7,098 nt of DNA from Faecousia sp. (GTDB lineage: Bacteria > Bacillota > Clostridia > Oscillospirales > Oscillospiraceae), in assembly GCA_029258495.1 (NCBI GenBank), contig JARHYV010000081.1:1-7098 (forward strand). Reading direction: 5' to 3'. The notes under the pieces were generated by a model, which saw nothing but the letters and a program-made list of their open reading frames with translations, was not told where the DNA came from and searched no databases. The translations under genes and the position numbers were made by a program. Numbering within the stretch: position 1 is the stretch's first letter; each line of letters opens with the position of its first letter. This document shows positions 1-6,637 of the stretch, one piece after another.

Positions 1-2992
1 GGTATCAGAACTGGAACTGCAGCTGGAGCCGCTGCGTGTGCAGTCGGAGAAGGCCAGAAAATTTCTGGAGCTGAAGGACGAACTGCAGGGGATCGAGGTT
101 GCTGTCTGGCTGGACACACTGGATCGGCTGTCTGCTGCCGCGAAAAAGGCGGAGGAAGATTATGCAAGTGCATCCTTTGTCTTGCAGCAGGCACATGACG
201 ATCTGGAGTCACTTTACCGACAGGCAGAGGAATTCGGCGAAACACTTCGTCAAAAGGATGCGGATCTGGAGAATGTCCGCATCCGGGCGAGTATGTTGGA
301 AGGCTCCCATCAGCAGATGGAAGGACAGATGGCAGTACTCAAGGGCAATGTGGACAACAACAATGCCAATATTGCCAGAATAGAGGAGGAGCTTGCCGGT
401 CAGGACAGCCGCAGCGGCGGCATCCAGAACCAGATCGAGCAGGCGAATGAACGGATCACCCAGATCGATGAGGCGCTGAAAAATCATCGGATCGAGTTGG
501 ATGAACTGAACCGAGAACTGGCAGCCATGACTGCAAATGCGCAGGGCAGAACCAAGCAGTTTTTGGAGCTGCGGGGTAAGCAGACAACCCTAACGGCGGA
601 GATCGCCGGACGGGAAGCGGATGTCCATGCGCTGGAAGAAAGTATGCGCACATCTGATGAGCGCAGGGAGCAGCTCCGTGACGATCTTCACGCCGGAAAC
701 GGCCGCCGAGAAGAGGCACAGAAAGCACTGGATGCATGCACGGCTGCGCTGAAAGCGGCGCAGGAGGAAGCCACTGCTGCTCAGAATACCATTGCCGGCT
801 TTGTACTTCGGCAGAATACCCGATTGCAGCATCGGGATGAGCTGTTCAACGAAGTGCGGACGATGACGGCACAGCTGGACTCAATTCAGGCAAAGCTGAA
901 GGTGTTCCGGGCTATGGAACGGGATTTTGAAAACTATCAGAAATCTGTCCGTCTTGTCATGCAGGAGGCTCAGCGTGGGAACCTGCGGAATATACACGGG
1001 CCTGTATCCCGTCTGATCCGCACGGAGGATGACTATACAGTCGCCATTGAGATCGCCTTGGGCGGTGCGATGCAGCAGATCGTTGTGGAAACAGAGGCAG
1101 ACGGCAAGTCGGCAATCAATTATCTGAAACGCAGCGGCAGCGGCCGTGCCACATTCCTGCCGCTGAGCAATATTCAGGGGCGAACCCTTCAGGAATCCGG
1201 CCTGGAACGGTGCCGCGGATTTGTCGGCATTGCATCGGATCTGGTGACCAGTGAACCCCGTTACCGTTCGATCGTAGAGAACCTTTTGGGCAGGACGGTG
1301 ATCGCCGATAATATTGACGCGGCGATTGCAATGGCAAAACAGTATCGCAACCGGTTCAAGATCGTCACCTTGGACGGTCAGGTCATGAACCCGGGCGGCT
1401 CTATGACCGGCGGCAGCGTGAATAAGGAATCCGGCATCCTGTCCAGAGCCAATGAGCTTGAAAAACTGACGGCGCAGGAGCAGAAACTGACCGAACGGAA
1501 AAATAAACGGGAGGCAGAGCTGCGAGAGGCACAGCGCGGAGCAGACGAAGTGGAGTTCCAGCTGACGACGGCGAGGGATCAGCTGCGTGAGGCAGAAGAT
1601 CAGGTGCTGCGGCTGCAGGGACAGGAGAAACAGTATGAGATCCTGCTGCATGCTGTGGAAGATGCAGACAGCTCGGCACAGCGGGAATTGGACGCCATCC
1701 AAGCAAGATATACATCAGACCAGCAGCGTCTGGCTGCACAGCAGGCGAAGATTCAGGTCTATACCCAGCAGCTTGCCCAGACTTCCCAGACTCTGGCAGA
1801 ACTGGAAGGTCAGGAAACAGAGACCATTCAGGCGACCAATACGCTGACGGAGCGCATGACCCATGTAAAGACGGAGTCTGCCGCAATGGAGGCTGAGCGC
1901 AGCACGGCGCTTGCACATATTGAGGATCTGAAACAGCTGCAAATTGCACTGGAAGGCGATCGGCAGCAAAAGCTTTCTGTGGTGGATGCAATGAATGCAG
2001 ACACCTCCAGACTGATGCAGGAAATTGAGGCGCTGAAGCTGCGGCAGGATGCAAACCGTGTGGAGATCGAGCAGTCTCAGGCGAACCTGAAGCAGGTCAT
2101 GGCATCCAGAATGGAAACCGAGGCTGCCAAAACAAAGGCAGAGCGGATGTCTCAGGAAAAGAACAAGGATATCATCAATATGGAGCGAGCCTGTTCTTTG
2201 CTGGAGCAGAAGAAAACCACAACGGCTATGGAAGAACGGCAGATCATCGATAAGCTGTGGGACAATTACGAGCTGACTCCGGGCACAGCACCGGAAAAGC
2301 GCGGAGAAATCGAGTCCATTGCTGCCGGCAACCGACGGATTGCGGAGCTGAAACGAAAAATTTCCGGTCTGGGCACACCAAATCTGGGTGCGATCGAGGA
2401 ATTTGCCCGCGTCAATGAGCGTTACAGCTATTTGGCAACGCAGCGAGATGATGTCTTGACCTCGAAACGGGAACTGGAAACCATCATCAAGGACATCACA
2501 CAGGAGATGACGGTGATCTTTGTGGAGGAATTCCGGAAGATCGATACCTACTTCGGGCAGACATTTGAAGAAATGTTCGGCGGCGGCAAGGGACAGCTGC
2601 TGTTGGAGGATCCGGAGAATCCGCTGACCTGCGGAATCGAGATCCGCGTGCAGCCTCCCGGAAAGCAGGTCAAGACCATTACGCTGCTTTCCGGCGGCGA
2701 GAAGGCGTTCGTCGCTATCGCACTGTATTTTGCAATTTTGAAGGTTCGTCCTACGCCCTTCTGTCTGCTTGACGAGATCGATGCGGCATTGGACGACCGT
2801 AATGTAGAACGATTTGCCACATACCTGCACAATCTGAGCCAGAAAACCCAGTTCATCGTGATCACCCACAGACGAGGCACCATGGAATCGTCGGATGTTC
2901 TGTACGGTGTCACCATGCAGGAACAGGGTGTTTCCAAGCTGCTGCGGCTGGATCTGAATCAGATGGAAGCGTATTTGGGAATTACGGAATGA
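1..2992 (+). CDS. smc: Chromosome segregation protein SMC, 5'-truncated by the window edge
   Basis: SMC is the ATPase core of the bacterial condensin complex (with ScpA and ScpB), which compacts and helps segregate the chromosome. The frame is open from base 2, so the start lies outside the window; about 996 residues are visible, and with a family length near 1,190 roughly 190-200 residues, including Walker A, are missing. The visible part runs: N-terminal coiled-coil arm (to about 976), hinge domain (about 977-1420, with the glycine-rich GGSMTGGS motif near its end), return coiled coil rich in E, Q, A, K and L (about 1430-2490), then the C-terminal ATPase half. That half has the ABC signature LSGGEKA (about 2687-2707), Walker B FCLLDEID (2759-2782), the D-loop AALDD, and the H-loop region VITHRRGTME. 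It ends TGA at 2990-2992, 13 bases before ftsY. The signature continues FVAIALYFAI where Bacillus-type SMC has LTAIALLF, which looks like clade variation. Identification is firm. Confidence 0.97.
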   Translation, partial: VSELELQLEPLRVQSEKARKFLELKDELQGIEVAVWLDTLDRLSAAAKKAEEDYASASFVLQQAHDDLESLYRQAEEFGETLRQKDADLENVRIRASMLEGSHQQMEGQMAVLKGNVDNNNANIARIEEELAGQDSRSGGIQNQIEQANERITQIDEALKNHRIELDELNRELAAMTANAQGRTKQFLELRGKQTTLTAEIAGREADVHALEESMRTSDERREQLRDDLHAGNGRREEAQKALDACTAALKAAQEEATAAQNTIAGFVLRQNTRLQHRDELFNEVRTMTAQLDSIQAKLKVFRAMERDFENYQKSVRLVMQEAQRGNLRNIHGPVSRLIRTEDDYTVAIEIALGGAMQQIVVETEADGKSAINYLKRSGSGRATFLPLSNIQGRTLQESGLERCRGFVGIASDLVTSEPRYRSIVENLLGRTVIADNIDAAIAMAKQYRNRFKIVTLDGQVMNPGGSMTGGSVNKESGILSRANELEKLTAQEQKLTERKNKREAELREAQRGADEVEFQLTTARDQLREAEDQVLRLQGQEKQYEILLHAVEDADSSAQRELDAIQARYTSDQQRLAAQQAKIQVYTQQLAQTSQTLAELEGQETETIQATNTLTERMTHVKTESAAMEAERSTALAHIEDLKQLQIALEGDRQQKLSVVDAMNADTSRLMQEIEALKLRQDANRVEIEQSQANLKQVMASRMETEAAKTKAERMSQEKNKDIINMERACSLLEQKKTTTAMEERQIIDKLWDNYELTPGTAPEKRGEIESIAAGNRRIAELKRKISGLGTPNLGAIEEFARVNERYSYLATQRDDVLTSKRELETIIKDITQEMTVIFVEEFRKIDTYFGQTFEEMFGGGKGQLLLEDPENPLTCGIEIRVQPPGKQVKTITLLSGGEKAFVAIALYFAILKVRPTPFCLLDEIDAALDDRNVERFATYLHNLSQKTQFIVITHRRGTMESSDVLYGVTMQEQGVSKLLRLDLNQMEAYLGITE

Positions 2993-3005
2993 TAGGAGAA
3001 TCGTT

Positions 3006-3923
3006 ATGGGCTTTTTTGATAAAATAAAAGAGGGCCTTTCCAAAACAAGAAAGGCAATGTCTGACACTCTGGACAGTGTTTTTTCCGGATTTACAGAGAT
3101 TGATGATGATTTTTATGATGAACTGGAGGAGTGTCTGATCCTTGCAGATCTGGGGGTGGAAACTGCCACCAAGGCAACAGAGGAGCTCCGCCGGTCTGTC
3201 CGTAAGAACCATCTGAAAACCACGAACGAGGCAAGAGAGGCTCTGAAGGAGATCCTTGTGGAGATGCTCAGCGTCGGGGACAGTACACTGAACCTGAGCA
3301 CAAAGCCGGCGGTGGTTCTGGTGATCGGTGTCAATGGTGTGGGAAAGACCACCACCATCGGCAAGATCGCAACACAGCTGACGAAGGAGGGCAAAAATGT
3401 CCTGCTGGTCGCAGGCGATACCTTCCGGGCAGCGGCTGCAGATCAGTTGGAGATCTGGGCAGAGCGGGCGCATTGCGGTATCGTCCGGCAGAATGAGGGC
3501 GCAGATCCTGCATCGGTGGTATTTGACGGTATCCATGCGGCAAAGGCAAGAAATGTGGATGTCATCATCTGTGATACGGCAGGACGGCTCCACAACAAGG
3601 CAAATCTGATGAATGAGCTGAACAAGATCAGCCGGATCATCGACCGAGAGCTGCCGGATGCCAGCAAGGAGGTTCTTCTGGTTCTAGACGGCACCACGGG
3701 ACAGAACGGTTTGATCCAGGCAAAGCAGTTCAAGGAAATTGCCGGCGTCACAGCCATCGCCCTGACAAAACTGGACGGAACTGCCAAGGGCGGCATCGTG
3801 ATCGCGGTTGCGGATGCGCTGCAGATCCCGGTGAAGTATATCGGTGTGGGCGAACAGGCGGATGACCTGATGGTCTTTGAACCGAAACCGTTTGTAGATG
3901 CATTGCTGCAGGAGGCTGACTAA
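3006..3923 (+). CDS. ftsY: Signal recognition particle receptor FtsY (SRP GTPase)
   Basis: FtsY docks the SRP-ribosome complex at the inner face of the membrane and, through reciprocal GTP hydrolysis with Ffh, hands nascent membrane proteins to SecYEG. The 305-residue product has a short amphipathic N-terminus (MGFFDKIKEGLSKT, a likely membrane-targeting helix), the helical N domain (about 20-95) and the GTPase NG core: G1 GVNGVGKT (108-115), G2 DTFRAAAADQL (138-148), G3 DTAGR (190-194), G4 TKLDG (254-258), then GVGEQ (280-284) and DLMVFEP (287-293) closing the domain. The long acidic A domain of the E. coli protein is absent, as is usual in Gram-positive bacteria. The ATG at 3006 follows an AGGAGA site at 2994-2999 with 6 bases of spacing. 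Lying directly behind smc is a widespread Firmicutes arrangement. All GTPase motifs are intact. Confidence 0.98.
   Translation: MGFFDKIKEGLSKTRKAMSDTLDSVFSGFTEIDDDFYDELEECLILADLGVETATKATEELRRSVRKNHLKTTNEAREALKEILVEMLSVGDSTLNLSTKPAVVLVIGVNGVGKTTTIGKIATQLTKEGKNVLLVAGDTFRAAAADQLEIWAERAHCGIVRQNEGADPASVVFDGIHAAKARNVDVIICDTAGRLHNKANLMNELNKISRIIDRELPDASKEVLLVLDGTTGQNGLIQAKQFKEIAGVTAIALTKLDGTAKGGIVIAVADALQIPVKYIGVGEQADDLMVFEPKPFVDALLQEAD
3910..3915 (+). promoter_or_regulatory. Ribosome binding site of rdgB inside the end of ftsY
   Basis: AGGAGG lies in the last codons of ftsY, 8 bases before the rdgB ATG at 3924. The ftsY TAA (3921-3923) is directly followed by that ATG, so a ribosome ending ftsY is positioned to restart on rdgB. 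This fixes the rdgB start and suggests translational coupling; the coupling itself is inference. Confidence 0.8.
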
Positions 3924-4529
3924 ATGAAGGTTGTATTGGCAAGTAAAAATCAGCATAAGCTGGTGGAAATCAGCGCAATTCTGGAAAAATTGGGGATCGA
4001 ACTGGTTCTGCAATCGGAGCTTGGCATCGATGTGGATGTGGAAGAAACCGGCAGCACCTTTGAAGAGAATTCCTTCCTGAAGGCAGATGCAGTGATGCGC
4101 GCCAGCGGAATGCCTGCACTGGCAGATGATTCGGGAATTGCCGTGGATGCACTGGACGGCGCTCCCGGCATCTATTCTGCACGCTACGGATTTGACGAGA
4201 GTTTGGATGATCACGGCAGAATGATGCTGCTGCTGAAAAATATGGAGCATGTGCCGGATGAACAGCGGCAGGCGAAGTTCGTCTGTGTCATCACTCTGGT
4301 GATGCCGGACGGACGGCAGGTTCAGGCACGCGGTGAGGCGCATGGAATGCTCCTGCGCGAGCCTGTTGGGGAAAACGGATTTGGTTATGACCCCATTTTC
4401 TACTATCCGCCGAAGAAATGCGGATTTGCACAGCTGTCCCCGGAAGAGAAAAACCAAGTATCTCACCGGGCGAAGGCACTGGATTTGTTATATCGGAAAT
4501 TGGAGGATTTTGATTATGCTGACAAGTAA
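3924..4529 (+). CDS. rdgB: XTP/dITP diphosphatase (RdgB/HAM1 family non-canonical purine NTP pyrophosphatase)
   Basis: This enzyme hydrolyses deaminated purine triphosphates (ITP, dITP, XTP) to the monophosphate and pyrophosphate, keeping them out of DNA and RNA. The 201-residue length is typical. Family motifs appear in order: SKNQHK near the N-terminus (7-12, phosphate binding), TFEENS with K53 (45-53), the acidic metal-binding ADDSG (67-71), PGIYSARYG (81-89), the base-recognition stretch GENGFGYDPIF (149-159), and KNQVSHRAKA (176-185). No key residue appears to be missing. The start abuts the ftsY stop with no spacer, and the 3' end overlaps the next gene by 14 bases, so it is embedded in the operon. 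In B. subtilis the homologue sits elsewhere, next to rph, so its place between ftsY and yhbY is a lineage feature. Confidence 0.96.
   Translation: MKVVLASKNQHKLVEISAILEKLGIELVLQSELGIDVDVEETGSTFEENSFLKADAVMRASGMPALADDSGIAVDALDGAPGIYSARYGFDESLDDHGRMMLLLKNMEHVPDEQRQAKFVCVITLVMPDGRQVQARGEAHGMLLREPVGENGFGYDPIFYYPPKKCGFAQLSPEEKNQVSHRAKALDLLYRKLEDFDYADK
4502..4506 (+). promoter_or_regulatory. Ribosome binding site that fixes the yhbY start
   Basis: GGAGG lies inside the end of rdgB, 9 bases before the ATG at 4516. The reading frame is open upstream to at least an ATG at 4333, but this site and the point where CRM-domain homology begins both favour 4516. Confidence 0.75.
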
Positions 4530-4986
4530 AGAGCGTGCAGCCCTGCGTGCGCAGGCAAACGCATTGGATACAACACTGATCGTTGGTAAGGGAGGCATCA
4601 GCGACACCCTGATCGCAGATGTGGAGATCCAGCTGGAAAATCGTGAACTGGTCAAGGGAAAGGTTCTGGAAACAGCCATGCTCTCTCCCAGAGAGGCAAG
4701 CGACGCCATCTGTGAGGCCACCGGAGCAGACGGAGTCAGCGTGGTTGGCAGCAAGTTTGTCGTCTATCGTCTGAGCCAGAAACTGCAGGCTCAGCGCAAT
4801 CAGGTGGGCAGAGCCAAGAACAAGAGCGTTTCCGTTGCCAACTCAAACCCTGTACGCAAGGGCGCAAAGGCTCGCCGCATGAGCGCGAAGGCAGAGCGCG
4901 AGCGCAGAAATGAATACTTCCGCCAGCAGGCCATCGACCGGGCGATTGAACGGGAAAAGGAAAAAGCACTGCGCAACAACGACTAA
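4516..4986 (+). CDS. yhbY: YhbY/YqeI-type CRM-domain RNA-binding protein with basic C-terminal tail
   Basis: YhbY-family proteins are single CRM-domain RNA binders associated with pre-50S ribosomal particles, and probably help large-subunit assembly. The 156-residue product opens with LTSKERAALRAQAN, continues into the diagnostic RNA-binding loop VGKGG (23-27) and ends the domain with GVSVVGSKFVVYRLS (73-87), an intact CRM fold. Residues 88-156 go beyond the usual length of about 96-100. This tail has 20 K/R and 8 D/E in 69 residues: first a linker rich in N, S and V, then a predicted charged helix from about 120. The tail may add RNA or ribosome contacts, which is inference. The gene overlaps rdgB by 14 bases. 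The same family (yqeI) directly precedes nadD in B. subtilis, which supports the assignment. Confidence 0.92.
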   Translation: MLTSKERAALRAQANALDTTLIVGKGGISDTLIADVEIQLENRELVKGKVLETAMLSPREASDAICEATGADGVSVVGSKFVVYRLSQKLQAQRNQVGRAKNKSVSVANSNPVRKGAKARRMSAKAERERRNEYFRQQAIDRAIEREKEKALRNND

Positions 4987-5009
4987 ACTGCACCTAAGGG
5001 GGAAAGGCT

Positions 5010-6218
5010 ATGGATCGTATCGGTATTTATGGCGGTACTTACAATCCGCCTCATATTGGTCACATGCGTGCCGCTGCACACGCCATTGAAACACTGGGTC
5101 TGGATCGTCTGTTTTTGATCCCGAACAACATTGCTCCCCACAAGCAGACGACCTGTGAGTCGGCAACTGCTGAGCAGAGAATGGAAATGCTGAAAATGTC
5201 TGCCAGAGGACTGGAAAAAACAGAAATTCTGGATTTGGAGCTGAAACGGGAAGGCAAGAGCTACACTTCGGACACCATTGCGGATATCCGAAAGGCATAT
5301 CCCGATGCGCAGCTGTTCCTGCTGATGGGCACGGATATGTTCCTGAGCTTTTTGCAGTGGCACGAATACGAAAAAATCTGGTCGGATGTGACTCTGGCGG
5401 TTTTTTACAGAGGACAGGCGAAAGAACAGGAGTCCATAGCCAAACAAAAAGCACTGCTTGAGTCCATGGGGGCGAAAGTAGAACTGATCTGTAATCCCGT
5501 TACTGCAATTTCCTCTACGGATCTGCGGCGGATGCTGGTGTTTGATTGTGCCGAGCCGTTTCTGTGCCCCGGTGTGGGCGATTACATTCGGGAGCATGGC
5601 TTGTATCATACCGGCGATCGGTACAAGAACCTCCCTATGGAGGAATTGGAGCAGGTCGTTGTTTCACTGCTCAATCCCAACCGCGTGGCCCATGTTCTGG
5701 GATGCCGGGATGCGGCGGTGGCACTGGCACGGCGATACGGCGAAGATGAGGTCAATGCCGCCCGTGCAGGTCTTCTGCACGATATAACCAAGGCACTGGA
5801 CGGCCCTCTTCAATTGACTTTGTGCAGTGAATATGGTATATTGCTAAGTAAATTTTCTCAAGAAAATCCCAAAACCCTCCATGCTTTGACAGGAAGTCTG
5901 GTTGCAGATCAGATTTTTGGGGAAAATGAGGCAGTTGTCAGTGCAATCCGCTATCATACTACGGGAAAACCGGGCATGACCAGATTGGAAAAGATCGTAT
6001 ATATTGCCGACTATATGGAGGTCAATCGGAATTTTCCCGGGGTAGAGGGGCTGCGTGCGGCAGCTCAGAGAAGTCTGGATGAGGCACTGCTCATGGGGCT
6101 TGAAATGACACTGGATCAACTGATGACCCAGAAACGGCAGATCTCTCAAAGCTCCATTGATGCGGTGAGATATCTGCGTCAGCAGGGAGTCACCCTGCAA
6201 GAAGATATTATCAAATAG
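5010..6218 (+). CDS. nadD: NadD-YqeK fusion: nicotinate-nucleotide adenylyltransferase plus HD-domain phosphohydrolase
   Basis: One uninterrupted 402-residue ORF joins two enzymes that are usually separate adjacent genes. Residues 1 to about 200 are NadD, which makes deamido-NAD from nicotinate mononucleotide and ATP: GGTYNPPHIGH (8-18, the T/HxxH nucleotidyltransferase motif), SYTSDTI (84-90), MGTDMF (106-111) and ISSTDLRR (167-174). Residues about 205-402 are a YqeK-type HD domain, a family that splits diadenosine tetraphosphate symmetrically to two ADP. Candidate metal ligands are H228, the HD pair H257-D258 in AGLLHDITK, H291, H316 in RYHTTGK and D334 in YIADYME; all look intact. In the usual ADYxEPxR motif, Val replaces Pro (EVNR). 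The ATG at 5010 follows AAGGGGGA (4996-5003). The first internal in-frame Met near the junction (210, base 5637) has no visible ribosome binding site, so a single bifunctional protein is the best reading. Both halves are in the B. subtilis yqeI-nadD-yqeK-yqeL order. Confidence 0.95.
   Translation: MDRIGIYGGTYNPPHIGHMRAAAHAIETLGLDRLFLIPNNIAPHKQTTCESATAEQRMEMLKMSARGLEKTEILDLELKREGKSYTSDTIADIRKAYPDAQLFLLMGTDMFLSFLQWHEYEKIWSDVTLAVFYRGQAKEQESIAKQKALLESMGAKVELICNPVTAISSTDLRRMLVFDCAEPFLCPGVGDYIREHGLYHTGDRYKNLPMEELEQVVVSLLNPNRVAHVLGCRDAAVALARRYGEDEVNAARAGLLHDITKALDGPLQLTLCSEYGILLSKFSQENPKTLHALTGSLVADQIFGENEAVVSAIRYHTTGKPGMTRLEKIVYIADYMEVNRNFPGVEGLRAAAQRSLDEALLMGLEMTLDQLMTQKRQISQSSIDAVRYLRQQGVTLQEDIIK
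5814..5842 (+). promoter_or_regulatory. Candidate sigma-A promoter inside the HD-domain coding sequence
   Basis: TTGACT (5814-5819) and TATATT (5837-5842) are separated by exactly 17 bases, and the -10 is preceded by TGG, giving an extended -10 (TGnTATATT). The surrounding bases are more AT-rich than the nearby coding sequence. Transcription would begin near 5849 and run into rsfS (ATG 6246) and leuS with a leader of roughly 400 bases. The sequence is also ordinary YqeK-like coding sequence, so chance is a real alternative. Confidence 0.35.
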
Positions 6219-6231
6219 CCGTTGCGGCTGT
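6215..6231 (+). other. Short hairpin spanning the nadD-yqeK stop codon
   Basis: AGCCG (6217-6221) and CGGCT (6225-6229) form a perfect inverted repeat around a 3-base TTG loop; a U-G and an A-U pair extend the stem to seven. It covers the TAG stop (6216-6218) and ends just before the rsfS ribosome binding site at 6233. There is no T-run after it, so it is not an intrinsic terminator. It could mark an RNA processing or stability point, but could equally be chance. Confidence 0.3.
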
Positions 6232-6245
6232 GAAAGGAAGATTTT

Positions 6246-6608
6246 ATGTTAACTGCAAAAGAAGTTGCTTATGAAGTGACCAAGGCTCTGGACAGCAAGA
6301 AGGGTATGGACATCAAGCTGTTGAAGATCGACAAAGTCAGCAGCCTTGCAGATTACTTTTTGATTTGCACCGGTACCTCAAGCACCCATGTCAAGACTCT
6401 GTGTGACTATGCTGAATACACTCTGGAGCAGCTGGGCGAGCCGATGCTCGGTCGGGAAGGTCATCGCGGCAATACTTGGGAACTGTTGGATTTCGGCTCG
6501 ATCGTTGTCCATGTGTTCACTGAGGAGGCAAGAGAATTTTATGGTCTGGAGCGTCTGTGGGCAGATGCTGAGTTTGTGAACCTTGATGAGGTCATCACCC
6601 AGAATTAA
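6246..6608 (+). CDS. rsfS: Ribosomal silencing factor RsfS (RsfS/YbeB/iojap family)
   Basis: RsfS binds ribosomal protein uL14 on the 50S subunit and blocks joining to 30S, lowering translation when nutrients are scarce; it may also act during 50S maturation. The 120-residue product matches the family over its length: MDIKLLKIDKVSSLADYFLI (21-40), the CTGTSSTHVK stretch (41-50), GNTWELLDFGSIVVHVF (75-91) and REFYGLERLWADA (96-108). The ATG at 6246 follows AAAGGA at 6233-6238 with 7 bases of spacing. It stands 27 bases after nadD-yqeK and 29 before leuS, matching the conserved nadD-yqeK-yqeL order of Bacillota. No frameshift or missing motif is seen. Confidence 0.96.
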   Translation: MLTAKEVAYEVTKALDSKKGMDIKLLKIDKVSSLADYFLICTGTSSTHVKTLCDYAEYTLEQLGEPMLGREGHRGNTWELLDFGSIVVHVFTEEAREFYGLERLWADAEFVNLDEVITQN

Positions 6609-6637
6609 TTGATCCAATTCCAGAGAGGTGTATTATT

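Noticed and set aside
881..1702. Open frame of 273 codons on the - strand opposite the SMC hinge
   Set aside because: Same explanation; no domain recognised and it lies wholly inside a well-supported gene.
1715..3067. Open frame of 450 codons on the - strand opposite the 3' half of smc
   Set aside because: It is a shadow of smc: the sense strand encodes a complete, motif-rich SMC C-terminus, and the antisense product shows no recognisable domain. Scarce TTA, CTA and TCA codons in the sense frame keep the antisense frame open.
4333..4515. Possible upstream start extending yhbY by 61 residues
   Set aside because: It would overlap almost a third of rdgB, has no supporting family similarity, and a good ribosome binding site precedes the ATG at 4516 where the CRM domain begins.
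4983..5609. Open frame of 208 codons on the - strand opposite the NadD half
   Set aside because: The sense strand carries all NadD motifs; the antisense translation has no recognisable family features.
5637..5639. Separate internal start (Met 210) for a stand-alone YqeK
   Set aside because: No Shine-Dalgarno-like sequence is visible in the bases just before it, so a single fused product is simpler.
6607..6619. AATTG-ATC-CAATT inverted repeat between rsfS and leuS as a terminator
   Set aside because: The stem has five mostly A-T pairs and no following T-run; it is too weak to terminate and could arise by chance.
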